This document shows positions 1-12,689 of a stretch of 64,000 nucleotides of DNA, one piece after another; the stretch's first letter is position 1; each line of letters opens with the position of its first letter. Below the pieces are notes generated by a model that had not been told where the DNA came from, ran no database searches, and saw only the letters and a list, made by a program, of their open reading frames with translations. Source of the DNA: Impatiens glandulifera (lineage: Eukaryota > Streptophyta > Magnoliopsida > Ericales > Balsaminaceae); assembly GCF_907164915.1 (NCBI RefSeq), contig NC_061863.1, positions 47,341,382-47,405,381 of the forward strand. The letters run 5' to 3'. Position numbers and translations under genes: made by a program.

Positions 1-640
1 TGGTTGACCGAAGTGAGTTAATAAAGTTAATCATATCAATTATATATTCATACATAAATTTATAAAAAGAAGTGATGTAATGATTAAGGATTCATTATAT
101 ATAATAAAGGTCGGAAGCGAGTTAGTAAGTAGATGATAATAAAATTGTTAGTACAAAAATTTAACTAATATTTTCATGATTTCACTTATCCATCTCATCA
201 CTCGTTTGGTAGGTTAAAATACTGTTTATTTAATATGGTTTTTCTCATCTTTCTATCTAATCTCTTTAAAAGATAAAATGATCAATAAATTTTAAAATAC
301 TCATTTCTAAAAAAATTAGTCAAACAAAACTTTTACCCAAAATCCACTCAAATAAAATAAAAAGATCAAAACCCTTTTTGATAATACACCACCCTTCTTT
401 GATTTATATTTTTTAATTCAAACCAAAAGTTAATTGATGTTAGTTTAAAATAAATTATTAAAATAAGAATATTTTAGTTAATGATTCATAATGAAATAAA
501 ATTTAAAAATTAAAGAAACTCACCGGCAAAGCCGGACGCGGCGGCGCGTGGAACTTGCGTGGTCGGAGAGGAAAAGGTGAAGTCCTTACCCTTTCCACAC
601 ATGCACTGACTGATACGTCTCTCACTTGACAAGGCTTCAA
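1..640. other. AT-rich intergenic / upstream region
   Basis: No gene is recognisable. The stretch is AT-rich with short poly-A/T runs. One G+C-rich patch at about 522-552 includes a short inverted repeat (ccggc-aaa-gccgg) and lies just upstream of the pyrimidine-rich leader of the next gene, so it may be part of that gene's promoter. Confidence 0.6.
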
Positions 641-1185
641 ATTCCCTTTCTCCCTCTCTTCTATCTTCTCTCTTCTTTGTTAACAAACTCCTCCTTTTCT
701 CGCTGATCAATTATACTATCTATCAATCTATCCATCCATCTTCATTCTCTCTACAGCATTTCGAGGTTAAACTCCTCTCCTCCGATACCCTTTTCGCCCA
801 ATCGTCGTAGACACTCTTCAACTGAATATCCCTTCATCGGATTTTCTTGATCCAAGAATCTATAGTAAGCTATTACCCTCTCTCATTTACATCTTTTCCC
901 TTCTGTAAACTCCCCGTAATGGTAAATGCAGTTATTTGAACCTTTGATTTTATGGAACTTTCTATAATTTACATACAGTAGTAGTGTGTTAAGTTATGAC
1001 CTTCTAGTAGATTTGGTTTGATTGTCCTTATTTGTAGGTCGGGTTGCTTGAGGAACATTGCTGCAGATTATCTGAATTGCTTTTTTCCATTCTGTGAATC
1101 CGGGAGCAGCTAACTGGGTCTTGAAACGGATGAAGCTTTTAGTGGTTTTGGTAATTGGTATTCAATTTTTTGGCTGGATTCAGTG
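641..1185 (+). promoter_or_regulatory. 5' leader of the PP2C/kinase gene with a probable leader intron
   Basis: A C/T-rich stretch (about 640-690 and 740-800) typical of plant 5' leaders precedes the start codon. A likely leader intron runs 865-1037 (begins gtaagc, ends ttgtag), giving a spliced leader that joins the sequence after 1037 to the start at 1186. The intron is inferred from splice-site quality and the T-rich interior; there is no transcript evidence. Confidence 0.5.
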
Positions 1186-4100
1186 ATGGGTTGTACGTGT
1201 TCGAGGGTCTGGATTGGTGATATTTGTGCTCCTAGAAATGGGCAAATCAAAGAAAGTCCGAGAGTGGGAGAGATCTCCGTCTTCTCACCTGCTTCTTCAA
1301 ATGGCTTAAATGGGGAAGCAAGGGATCTGTTGAATCAGGTGAGTTTAACTAGGGATTCTGAGGTGGGCATAGATAGGCTTTCTAGAGTCTCAGCACAATT
1401 TCTTCCTCCAGAGGGATCACGTACTGTCAAGGTTCCATCTGGGAATTATGAGTTGCAATATTCTTACTTATCTCAGAGAGGGTACTATCCAGATGCACTT
1501 GACAAAGCTAATCAAGATAGTTTTTGCATACATACACCATTTGGCAACAGCTCAGATGACCATTTCTTTGGGGTTTTTGATGGACATGGAGAATTTGGAG
1601 CTCAATGCTCACAATTTGTGAAGAGGAAGCTATGTGAAAACTTACTCAGGAACCGCGAACTTAACTCAGACCCTGTTCAGGCTTGTCATGCTTCGTTTCT
1701 GACAACAAACTCGCAATTGCATGCTGATACTTTGGACGACAGTATGAGTGGGACAACTGCAATTACAATTTTTATTCGTGGTAGGACACTTTATGTTGCT
1801 AATGCAGGTGATTCTAGGGCTATTATAGCTGAAAGGAGAGGGAAGGATGTCAAAGCTGTTGACCTGTCTATAGATCAAACTCCATACCGATCTGATGAAC
1901 TTGAACGGGCTAAGCTTTGTGGAGCTAGAGTTCTTACGTTAGACCAGATTGAAGGACTTAAAGACCCGGACGTAGTGTGCTGGGGTACTGAAGAAGGCGA
2001 TGATGGCGATCCTCCTAGATTATGGGTAGAAAATGGGATGTATCCCGGTACAGCTTTTACAAGAAGTATAGGTGATTCAATTGCCGAGACAATTGGAGTC
2101 GTTGCAAACCCTGAGATTGTTGTGTTTGAGCTTACTCCTGATCATCCTTTCTTTGTGATTGCTAGTGATGGTGTGTTTGAGTTCCTTTCAAGCCAAGCTG
2201 TGGTTGATATGGTAAGGTACACTTTTCCTTATTGTTTCTGTTACAAATTCCCTAAATTATGCTATTACAACTTTATACAACTTTCCTAATGGTAAGAAAT
2301 TAACAGAATCAAATAAAATCAATTTCCTTTAATTATTCTGATTGGCATCAAATCTGAATCTGATTGATTTGAAACAGCTTCTTTCCTTTTTTTCTTCAAG
2401 ATCCAGAAATAGGATGTTTAGTTACCGTACCAAAATTATGTTAGATCCATAATGTTTGGGTTGCTATCATTATTCTAGGATATTGTCAGAGTGTTACTAA
2501 AAGGGACTATATATATGATTAAAAGGCAATATCATATACCTTTCTGTCTTGGGGACATATTAATTCTTCGTGATTTTTTGTAACTCCGTGAAAATTTGAT
2601 TCATCTATGTTGTACCTTTTATGTGATAGGTAATATTTGAACCCTTAAACTTCCCATCTATAAATGTTGTACATCTTCTAAACATGAGTTACAATCTTAA
2701 GAGTTTCACATGTACTGATAGTGAAACACAGATTTGTTTGCATCCTTTTTACACATATGATAGTTGAATTAGAATTATATTCTACCATCATTAGTAATAC
2801 AAAATCTTATCTGCTGAATGAATATGATTTCATCAGTAGAATTGCCACTTACAATACTTCATGCAACCTTTGTTTCTTCCCATGGAAGTTTTCTGTTCTT
2901 CTGCTATTGCTGGATAGTTTTGTTGTGTTTCTTTTCTTTATTATGGAGCACTTTTTTAATATCTTGATGATGATGTTCAGGTCCTACAACATAAAGATCC
3001 CCGTGATGCATGTGCTGCAATTGTTGCTGAATCATACAGACTTTGGCTGCAATACGAGACTCGCACAGATGATATTACTGTGATAGTTGTACATGTTAAC
3101 GGATTAACTGATGTAAGGAAGTTTATATTCCACAGTTATTTTGGATTTGTTTTTCTTAGTTATCCTGCTGTACTTTATGCTCAGTTCACTTTTAACTGTT
3201 ATTTTTTCTTCTTTTATTTCTAGGATGCTAGTGTTCAATCCAAAACTGCTGGTGGTATTGTTAGAGCTCCTTCTAACCCTCAAGTTGTGGAGGTTACTGG
3301 ATCAGAATCTCCTTCGACCACAAGCTGGATGTCCAAGAATCAACATGTAAGACACGATCTATCGCGTGCGCGAATCCGAGCTATTGAGAGTTCTTTAGAG
3401 AATGGAGCGGTATGGGTTCCTCCATCTCCAGCCCACAGGAAGACATGGGAAGAAGAAGTAAGAATCTTCTTCAAAGAAGAAGCCTTTTGGACTGTTATTC
3501 ACATTTTAGACATATAAGACTAACTGTTTATAAGTTCCCTGCACTGTATACTTGAAAATGCCCTAATAATTTCACAACCATTATTGCAGGCACACATTGA
3601 ACGTGCATTGCATGATCATTTTCTTTTCCGTAAACTGACAGTCTCTCAGTGTCACGTTCTACTAGATTGCATGCATAGGGTTGAGGTTCAAGCTGGAGAA
3701 GTTGTAGTTAAACAGGTTCACAATTAGTCATTCTCAATTTTGTTTTCATCCAATAGACTTTAATTGTTATGTAACTGAAGTTGATGGGAAAAAGTTAAGA
3801 TTGGTGTGGCATAATTTTTTAAGACTGATTTCCCTTTTTCATATGAAGTGACAATTCTTCTTGTTTCTCAAGACATTTGAAATTCATAATTTCTACCATG
3901 CCTTGCAGGGTGGTGAGGGGGACTGTTTTTATGTTGTTGGAAGTGGGGAATATGAGGTCTTGGCAACTCAGGTTTGCCCCTCTTTTTCTCTCTAAATATT
4001 TGTGGATATGTAGAATATGCATCCCCGTTTGGAAACACCTGGATCCAGAAATGTATGTGGATGAGATTATGTTTGGAAACTAAATTTAGTCGGAGACAGA

Positions 4101-7100
4101 TTCGTTGACACTCATATGGATTCGGAAAGAAAAATTATAAGTATTTCCAAATGGGGCCACTATATTCTACTTCTCCTCCATTTTGACATTGAGTAACTTC
4201 AAAATATCAATGGCAGGAAGGAACCGATGGAGAGGTAACTAGAGTTCTGCAAAGGTATACAGCAGAGAAATTGACATCATTTGGGGAGCTGGCACTCATG
4301 TAAGCCCCTAGCTTCGTTTCTCCTTTAACTTCGCTTTGTTTCAGAAATTTCTGGATCGACTTATTTTTGCTATAAACCATTAAGTGTTTCCTTCTTAAGA
4401 ATTGACTCTCTATGCTCAAGTCAGGTATAATAAGCCGCTCCAGGCATCAGTACGAGCAGTGACAGATGGGACACTCTGGGCTCTAAAAAGAGAAGATTTT
4501 CGGGGAGTCCTTATGTCAGAGTTTGCAAATTTATCCTCATTGAAGTTGCTTCGATCAGTAGATCTCCTCTCAAGATTAACAATTTTACAGCTCAGTCAAA
4601 TTGCTGATTCCCTCTCTGAAATTTCCTTCTCAAGTGGGCAGATTATTGCTGATAAGGTAAAACTTGGTCATTTCTTTGGAATATTTTTTTCTTGAAGTTA
4701 GTCTCTTTTTTGAGATTTGTCAAGAGCGGATATGCAGGATGAAGTTCTTGCTGGATTGTACATTATCCAGAAGGGTCAAGTGCGGATTACTGTTGACGCT
4801 GAAGCATTAAACAAGTCGAATATCAACAGTATTCTTTCTGACCTGAAGAAGGAGGATGATGGAATTCAAGGAAATAAGGAACTATGTGTAGAGAAGAACG
4901 AGGGAAGCTATTTTGGTGAATGGACACTTTTAGGAGAGCATGTCGGGATGCTGTCTGTCATTGCTGTGGATGATGTTGAATGTGCTGTTTTATTGAAAGA
5001 AAATTTTGATTCCATTGTTGGCTCCCTGACGAAGCTTTCCCAGGATGATCACAAGTAAAGCTTATTCTGTTTTTAATACTCTCTTATTCTTTTGTGATTG
5101 TAAGCCTTCAAGTTTGAATACCTGGAGTCTCTTTTTAGGTCAAGACCATATTCTCTGCATTTATCTGAAAGATTCTTAAAACCCATTGATTCTTCTGCAC
5201 TGGGAAAGGTCAAGGTCAATCTCTCTGATGTGGTAAGATTATTTCTCAGTCTCTCACTAATACTGTGGCGCTGCCATGAAAGAACGTTCTCTTCTGAGTT
5301 TAAAAAATGAGTTTGACCTTGTGTAGGACTGGAAGAAATGTGTATACACCACAGACTGCTGCGAGATAGGCCTCGTTTCCTTATGTGATACAGGTTGGTC
5401 TTCATGTTGTCTAGTGATGTATGTATCAATTGCGTACGAAAATACTGAAAATTAAGTGAAGAATGTTGAATACGGAATTTTAAGTACCGATTAGTGTCTA
5501 AAAGATAAATGCTGAATACACCAAATGGAAATATATGAAGTTTAGTTATGATAAAATTTGAAACTAATGACGGAAAAGTACTTACTATTTCACTAGTAAC
5601 GCAGACTGATTAATTTTAAAGGGTTAACATCGTCTTCTGAATGCTCTTACAATATTATATTAGTGAGTTAAGTCATTCCTAGCTTGTCGTATTAGGCCAT
5701 GTTAATCTATTTAGCTTAATTTGAACTGAGTCATTCCTAGCTTGTCGTATTAGGCCATGTTAATCGATTTAGCTTAATTTGAACTGAATCTAAGTAATTA
5801 AGTGATTTTAGATAATAGTTATCGAATGAACCATAATTCAATATAGTACTTAATTATTTGGATTGAGTGATAAATCATGTACCATTCAGGTAAATATCTC
5901 ACTTTGAAAAGGTATTCCAAACACAAAATCAGAAGTCTTGGAAAGGAAGCTCAAGTACTTAAAGAGAAGAACTTGATGAAAAGCTTAAGCTCTTCGGCAG
6001 GAGTGCCACAAGTTGTTTGTACCTGTGCTGATGCAGCATATGTTGGAATACTGTTGAATACAAGAATCGTATGTCCTATTGCTTCCATACTTTATAAGCC
6101 ACTAAATGAATCCTCAGCACAGTTTTGCGCTGCCTGTGTTGTCACTGCCTTGGAAGATCTGCACAAGGTCCATATCTATTATTATTATTCTTTTCTAAAT
6201 TGGAGACTGATATGTATTTTTTGCCCCATTCTGTTGTTTCAATCTCAGATTGGTGTTCTCTTTCGGGGTGTATCTCCTGATGTCCTGACATTTGATGAAA
6301 CGGGATATGTGCAGGTTAGCAGAACTTACTCTTCCATGTTGCTAGAAGTTTATGTATTGTGCCGACTGACAAGATTGTATATTTTTTCTCTGTTATTATA
6401 TCATAATAGCTAGTGGACTTCAGATTCTCCAAGAATTTATTGGGCGAAAGGACATTTACAACTTGTGGGATGGTTGACTCCTTGTCCCCAGAGATAGTCC
6501 AAGGGAAAGGCCATGGTCTTCCTTCTGACTGGTATGGCCCATTCATAATAATCTCCGCTTGTTTCTCTTTTTGTATCTCGTTAAGTTTCCAAATACAAAA
6601 ACGTTTGGAAAAACAAAATATGGCAAGAAATCTATTTGTGTTTCTGTATCCCGATACATTAATGAATGCTTTCTTCCTTCATAATTTAAAATTGTGCAGG
6701 TGGGCTCTAGGAGTGTTGATCTATTTCATGTTGGTTGGTGAAATGCCATTTGGATCTTGGAGGGAGAGCGAGCTTGAAACCTTTTCAAAGATCGCCAAGG
6801 GGCAGATAACCCTGCCCGAGACTCTTAGCCACGAGGCTGTTGATATTATCACCAAGGTACCCACCACCACCACCCTCCATTTTGATTTCTATTATAAGCA
6901 AGATTTAAGGAAAGTGTCTTTATTAGCTAGAAACTGTAAGATGAATTAAAAGAAATGAAAATGTTTCAGCTACTGGAAGTTGATGAAAACACAAGGCTGG
7001 GAATGGGGCAAGGAGATGAGGCTACCATCAAGGGGCACCCATGGTTTAAGGGTGTAGACTGGAATGAGATTAGAGATGGAAGCATGAGAGTTCCTCACGA

Positions 7101-7224
7101 GATCCTCTCTCGTATAATGCAACAACTTGAGACTCGGAGCGAGGACCAGATTGCGCCTCCAGTTCCGGGATGTAGTATTAATGAAGGACTCAATGATGAT
7201 CCAGAATGGCTCCAGGATTGGTAG
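1186..7224 (+). CDS. PP2C phosphatase - cyclic-nucleotide-binding - protein kinase-like fusion protein
   Basis: Hand-spliced coding exons: 1186-2211, 2981-3112, 3224-3457, 3590-3715, 3909-3971, 4217-4299, 4425-4656, 4738-5054, 5139-5232, 5327-5393, 5890-6167, 6249-6314, 6410-6531, 6700-6856, 6970-7224. All join in phase to 1083 residues, close to the Arabidopsis At2g20050 type (about 1.1 kb codons, recalled). The start is the ATG giving MGC, a plausible N-myristoylation/palmitoylation site. Residues ~90-385 are PP2C with D111, DGHG at 132-135, GDSRA, ASDG and the late TDD (371-373), so phosphatase activity looks intact. Residues ~475-600 and ~605-735 are two cNMP-binding folds (FGELAL at 549-554). 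Residues ~770-1035 match an AGC-like kinase fold (PEIVQGKGHG, DWWALGVLIY, WRESELETF), but the catalytic loop reads FRG instead of HRD and the metal motif reads DFR instead of DFG, so this part is probably a pseudokinase. It converges on the neighbouring RING gene with about 215 bases between stops. Confidence 0.93.
5668..5788 (+). repeat. 58-bp tandem duplication inside intron 10 of the PP2C/kinase gene
   Basis: The stretch starting agtcattcctagcttgtcgt occurs twice back to back with only one or two differences (tctattt versus tcgattt). It is intronic and has no coding effect. Confidence 0.85.
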
Positions 7225-7439
7225 AGAAATTATTTTTCGTTGAATACATATGCATTTTTACTTGCATGGAGCTACCTGACGAAGACAATGTATGTTTTAT
7301 TTTTTGAGTTTGTTTCTTGTTCTTGCGCGTTTCTGTCACATGTAAATACAGTTATACATATAAATCAATTGGCTCTCTTGCAATTATTCGTCCTAACCCA
7401 ACTGTTGTTGGCAAACCAATCTTAGTATATTAAAAAAAA

Positions 7440-8603
7440 TTAGACTCTTGGTTGAAATCTCTCTCTGTTGGCAAACCATCGGACAGTTGTTCTAGCAATG
7501 GAAAGCCAATTCATCCTCATCCTTTCCTCCCTCCTGACTGATCCGATCTCAGCAGCAGCAGGAGGAGGAGAAGATCCTCTGTTGCAGTTCCTCATGGGAA
7601 AGTCGATGAGCCTCGGATGAACTGCGATCTCTGACCTTGATCTCTGTCCATCTTGGATCAGTATTCTTGATGTGTGACAGCTCAAGTTTACTAATCCTAA
7701 TTTGTTGGTCTCAGACTCCCATCCTCTCTCCATTTCGTCCTTGATCTTCACAGCGAATTTCTTCTCATTCCTGTCTTCTACGGCGGAGAACCGGCTGCTT
7801 GACATCGATCGGAGCATTTCTTTGTTCAAGAACAAGAGGTCCGACGAGCTTACATTGCTCCATCTGTTCTTCAGAACAAAAAGATGATCAGAAACAGTAC
7901 TGATCTTATGGTTGACTCTGTGCAGAACAACTTGTTGATCATGTTCTTGATTCCTCCTATACATTTCCTTCATCTTCCTAAAACTTCCTCCAATGCTGAA
8001 TCTTGAAGAAGATGAATTCAAACCCGCCTCATCTCTTTCTCTCTCAACAAAGAGCTCAACGCTTGAGTCAACGTCCATCGACTCAGCCGCCGACGGCCAC
8101 CTGAAGCTGCCGGAGAGGAAATTATTAAGGTCATCAAGTGTCACCCTTTGCCTGCAAAGAGGACAGGTGGAATGCTGTCCCAACCACTCATCGATGCAAT
8201 CAATGTGAAAACCATGTTTACACTTTGGAAGAAGACGAAGAATCTCAACATCCTCAAACTTGAACAGACAAACAGCGCATTCAAGTCCTTCTCTAGAACC
8301 CTTTAAAGAAGAGAATCTAAAGAAAGGAAGAGAATCAACAACATTCTTGTCAATACCAGAGAATCTAGAACCGGACCTCAAATGACCAGGTCCGGTTCGA
8401 CTCTCTTGGTCGTCGTCGTGAACAGATGCACCACTTATGTAACAGAATTTGAGGTAGACAAGAAGAATGAAAGTCAAGGCAAAGACGATGGAGAGAATTG
8501 CCAAGACAATGGCCAAACTAGGAGTGAAATTTGTGACCGAATCATTTGATGATTGTTCCTCAGCCACAGCCACAGCAGCAGCATTGAAGAAGAAGATCAA
8601 CAT
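7440..8603 (-). CDS. ATL-family RING-H2 E3 ubiquitin-protein ligase (ATL42-like)
   Basis: An intronless 387-residue protein. Residues 1-15 look like a signal peptide and ~28-53 form a hydrophobic membrane segment. A GLD-like motif (GIDKNVVDSLPFF, 83-95) precedes the RING-H2 finger: C109, C112, C128, H130, H133, C136, C147, C150, with the ATL spacing C-x2-C-x15-C-x-H-x2-H-x2-C-x10-C-x2-C, the conserved W140 and the proline before the last cysteine. This architecture defines the plant ATL family of membrane-anchored E3 ligases that transfer ubiquitin from E2 enzymes to substrates, often in defence or carbon/nitrogen signalling. The long C-terminal half carries charged and serine-rich stretches, as in the ATL42/ATL13 subgroup. 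The leader upstream (8604-8670) is C/T-rich on the coding strand. Substrate unknown. The subgroup is judged from memory of the family, so no symbol is given. Confidence 0.92.
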   Translation of the reverse strand: MLIFFFNAAAVAVAEEQSSNDSVTNFTPSLAIVLAILSIVFALTFILLVYLKFCYISGASVHDDDQESRTGPGHLRSGSRFSGIDKNVVDSLPFFRFSSLKGSREGLECAVCLFKFEDVEILRLLPKCKHGFHIDCIDEWLGQHSTCPLCRQRVTLDDLNNFLSGSFRWPSAAESMDVDSSVELFVERERDEAGLNSSSSRFSIGGSFRKMKEMYRRNQEHDQQVVLHRVNHKISTVSDHLFVLKNRWSNVSSSDLLFLNKEMLRSMSSSRFSAVEDRNEKKFAVKIKDEMERGWESETNKLGLVNLSCHTSRILIQDGQRSRSEIAVHPRLIDFPMRNCNRGSSPPPAAAEIGSVRREERMRMNWLSIARTTVRWFANRERFQPRV

Positions 8604-8679
8604 AGTAGTAGTAAAGGATATTGAGATATTTCAAAAGGGTGGGAAGGAGAAGGAGAAAGAGAGAGAAACTTCTTCATGA

Positions 8680-11290
8680 AAGACTGGTTTTTTAAAGTTG
8701 AGGAAGACGATGACATTTGGTTTATTGTGCATGTCTCTTTTAAAAGGACCTTTTTTTTTTCTTTTCTTTTTCCTCCAATGTGTTAGTATCCTTCTTGTCT
8801 GTCAGCTTTTGTTTGGTACCTTCACTTCACAATGAATTTTAAAAGGGAAATTAGCTTTATTGATTCATTAGTGTTGAGGATATGGATGAGCATAACAACT
8901 TCATTTCTCAAGGAATAAGAATCATTATTTATAATACTACATAATTTAAAATAAGGGTTTTAATTTACAACCATTTGATTTCTTAAATACCCAATTGTTA
9001 GAGATTAATAATATTAGTACCAATTTATCGAGGAATAAAACCCTTTTTTCGAGTATCCTCTCTTACCTTTTAGTTGTCACCAAATAAAATCTAATCAAAC
9101 ATTATTTCAATCCTAATCAATATAATTTCGATGAAATTAGGATAATGATGAAGAGATTAAAATAGTTTAAAGAATATATATGGAAGGCCAAGAAGTCAAG
9201 GTGTAGAATATAAACCAAAAGTCCACCTGTCCAACTTCATTAATGTTATGATACAACATTAATCCCTGTTGTTAATTCATTCTAGTTCATTCAATATATA
9301 ATTATATATTCTGGTTCAATAATTCTTTTCTTGGAAGATGAAGCAACAACTAATACAAGTTGTTATTAGCATATAGAATATAATCTGAATCATTTAGTCA
9401 AATCTATATTGTTTTTTTGCCTATTATAAAAAACAGAAGAAATTAATATATTTAACTGAAAAAGGGGTAAAAAGTAACAAATAAACATAAAAAATTAGAC
9501 TAAATATCTTATTATCTTGAGGTCTCCTTTTCATTAAAAACACTAAATTAAAGTGAGAAGTAATAATAATATTTGATGAGTTAGCCTTTCATTCTATATG
9601 AGCAAAATCTAATCAGGCAACTGATTAAAAAAGAACATATGTTAAAATTTGGTATAATAATATGAAATTAAAAGATATGAATAATGGAGCTAGCTAAAAG
9701 GTGAAAAAGGGTTACATAAGCAGATCGAAAATTGTTTGTGGTTGTGGGACATATGGGGATATGTGCATTGATTTCAGCAAGAGAATCACAATAAAAATGA
9801 CACATTTTCCCTCAAGAACAGGAAGCTGCTGCTTCTATAAGATCAATTAGAGCTATATATTAAATTCATAGCTGGGCTCCATTTCTGTTCATTCTTTTTT
9901 ATGTTAACAGGATGTTTTGTATTAGAGTGAGCAATGAAATCGATCTAAACTTCCTAAATATATACTTATCCAATCCGAATAAAACATCTTATTTGTCGGA
10001 TATAGAGTCGAATATAAAATTTTGATATATTAAACACCGATAAATTAAGGTCGGATACAATATTCAACTAACCAAACTAATCTTATTCGTAGTTGGAATA
10101 TATTAATTAAAGTTACGATGGTTATGTTTTTGTTTAATAATAACATTTGTTTGAAATCATTATGTTGGTGTTTTATAGTTAGTTTTATTTGAGTAAAATT
10201 AATTAGTTTAGTAATATGAATTATTTGATGTATAGATTATCCAAAAAGTTATCAAATTGATCTAATATTAAACGAGATGAACTTTAAGACCTTGATATAA
10301 TGTAATCGATGTAATATGAACAAATTTAAATTTATCCTAAAACGACCCAATCCGATCCGCGATTACTATAGTTTGAGAGAGGTCTTCTCGGAAAAACCGG
10401 TGATCGGTGTCATTAATCTTTTTAGAATTTATGAGTTAAGTTTTCCCTAATTAAGTTGGTTTACAAACAGATTCTCCACAGTTGTAGAATGTGGAGTCAT
10501 TAATTATATATCAATAATAAGAAAGGATTATTACATTCCACTTATCATGATTTAGAAGTCGGTTGTGACAAACATGAAACATGGATGGAAGAATGACCCT
10601 TATTAATATATTATATATGAATAGAGAAACCATTTTGAAATTAATGATTGACATTGAATTTGTTTAAATCCCATCCCATGTAATTACGTTTGACATTCCA
10701 AACACATGCTCTGCGTTAAATGTGGTGGGAATTTGCATAAAACCAGTGGCGGATTGTGCCAATTAAATAAAAAATCAAAATCTAATCAATCTATCTATAT
10801 ATAAATATTATGAATTATGATCTGTCTATTTGTCTGTCTATTCTCATTATTTTATTACGCATGCTTGATTCATGGATAAAACTTTGACGTATTATATTAG
10901 ATGACGTTAATGGTGCCGTCATATAGCAGCACCTTTATAATATATTGTTTGTGATCAAAGACAGATATGTTTATTTATTGCTCAACTACCTTTAATTAAT
11001 TATTTAGCATTTCATAATAATCATGCAAATAAGCTAACGACTCTATTAAATTGACAAACTAATTCATATCATGCATGCATTTAAATGGCCATTTCATAAG
11101 AACTTTAATTTGGATATCTCTATTTGCAGCAAACATACATCTACAAAAACAAACAAAATAAAGTTCAATAACACAATCTGGAAATTCTAACCGAGATCTG
11201 TTTCCTTCAAATCATGAATCAATGTCTCATTTTTCTTTCATGTTGTTGTCTTTTGAGCATCTTTTGATTCGGAACCAAATGATGAATCAC
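8680..11290. other. AT-rich intergenic region
   Basis: No credible reading frame. The part next to 8680 is the promoter side of the RING gene. A stretch at about 9925-10390 carries 'gatccgaat/tcggata'-type sequence near both ends that resembles an old non-autonomous DNA transposon, but no clean termini or target duplication can be fixed. Confidence 0.5.
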
Positions 11291-11706
11291 TATTAGATAT
11301 ATTATATTTATGTACATTTAAGGTTATTCAGTCTTCTTTTTCGGTAATAACTAATTATATATACTATTTTATTGTATTCTTTACATTAATACGTGCTAAT
11401 AAGAAATCCTAACCTATTTTTTTTTTATCTTATCATGGTATCAAATCTTCTTTGTTCAACCTAAACCTTCAATTTACAGCTTCCGATCTGGATTTGGTGT
11501 TGGAGTCTATAATCGTCAATGGTATTTTTTACTTTCGTTTCATTTTGATTAGTTGTTGCTCTAGTTGATTTTGTTTGAAAATTTGTATTCGTGTCGCGTC
11601 GTGCTGCATCGTGTTGCGTCATGCCGTGTTGTTCCATATTCGTGCTACTGTATTTGTGTTATCGTTGTTATATTTTGGAATATGTATTTGTTGCTGTTGT
11701 TTTCAC

Positions 11707-12616
11707 CATGTCTGGTCGTAAAGATGATTCGCTTCAGTTCATTAGTATTCAGTTAGACGACAAAAATTATACATATTAGAGTTATGTTATGATTTTTTTG
11801 TGGGAAAAATCTATGTGGAATATGTAATAGAGGTGCGAATCAAAAACCTGTAGATGATAATTGGAGTGATTATGAAACTTTTGTTGATACTTGAGAAAAA
11901 GATAACTCGAAAATCATTACGTGATTAACAATTTTATTATCCACTCTATTGACATTTAGTTGGCCAAATATGATATAGCTAAGAGAGTTTGGGATCATAT
12001 GACCAAACTATATACATAGTCAAATTTTGCTAAGCAGTATCAGTTATAGACAAATATTAGCTCACTTCAACAGAATGATGAGAGTATACAAGAATTTTAT
12101 TATGTCATGCATGATCTCTGGGATCAATTGACCCTCAATGAGTCTGCACAATTGCAAAAATTTGAACCCTACATAGTTCGCCGAGAAGAACAATGTTTAG
12201 TGCAATTATTAATGGCCCTTCGAAATGATTTCGAGGAACTACGTGGAACAATTCTACATCGCTCCCCTCTTTCTACTGTTGACTCTGTTGTCAATGAATT
12301 ACTAACGGAAGAAATTCAACTTAGGTCTAAAACAGACAATGAATCAGTTACGCCTACACATCCATCTATTTTTGTTGCTAGCAATCAAAATCGACTTGCT
12401 TCTAAGGCCTCTCTAAATGAACGTGCATTCTGCAAGCAGAAGGGTCATTGGAAGACTCAATATTCGAAATTGGTGAATAAGAATAAACAACAACTACGAC
12501 CACCTCAATCACAACGTTCGACATCGAGTGCACAATGGACGTATCTCCCACTACTTATCGGTAATACAATTGTTGCTCCGACCTTGGATCCATATATGTT
12601 TGAGCAATTTCAGTAG
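11707..12616 (+). pseudogene. copia gag remnant
   Basis: The frame reads LQFISIQLDDKNYTY near 11730-11779, a usual copia Gag start region. It continues after stops with a long open piece at 12107-12616 holding EELRGTILHRSPLSTVDSVV and ELLTEEIQLRS, typical of copia Gag. The zinc knuckle near 12430-12460 reads CKQKGHWKTQYSK: the first and last cysteines are gone, so nucleic-acid binding would be lost. Several in-frame stops lie between 11779 and 12107. Confidence 0.8.
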
Positions 12617-12689
12617 TTTCACGCCTCACGCCATGTCCGCCTCCTCTCATAAAGGTTTGTCATCGTCTGATAATTCATGTACATCGTTT

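Noticed and set aside
510..710. Minus-strand open frame of 66 codons upstream of the phosphatase gene
   Set aside because: It is the complement of a C/T-rich leader, rich in Arg/Glu, with no family match.
1183..1188. Start one codon upstream of MGC in the phosphatase gene
   Set aside because: The codon at 1183 is GTG; the first ATG in frame is 1186 and gives the MGC lipidation motif.
7702..8679. Plus-strand open frames over the RING gene
   Set aside because: They are shadows of the intact RING-H2 frame on the minus strand, which has all zinc ligands.
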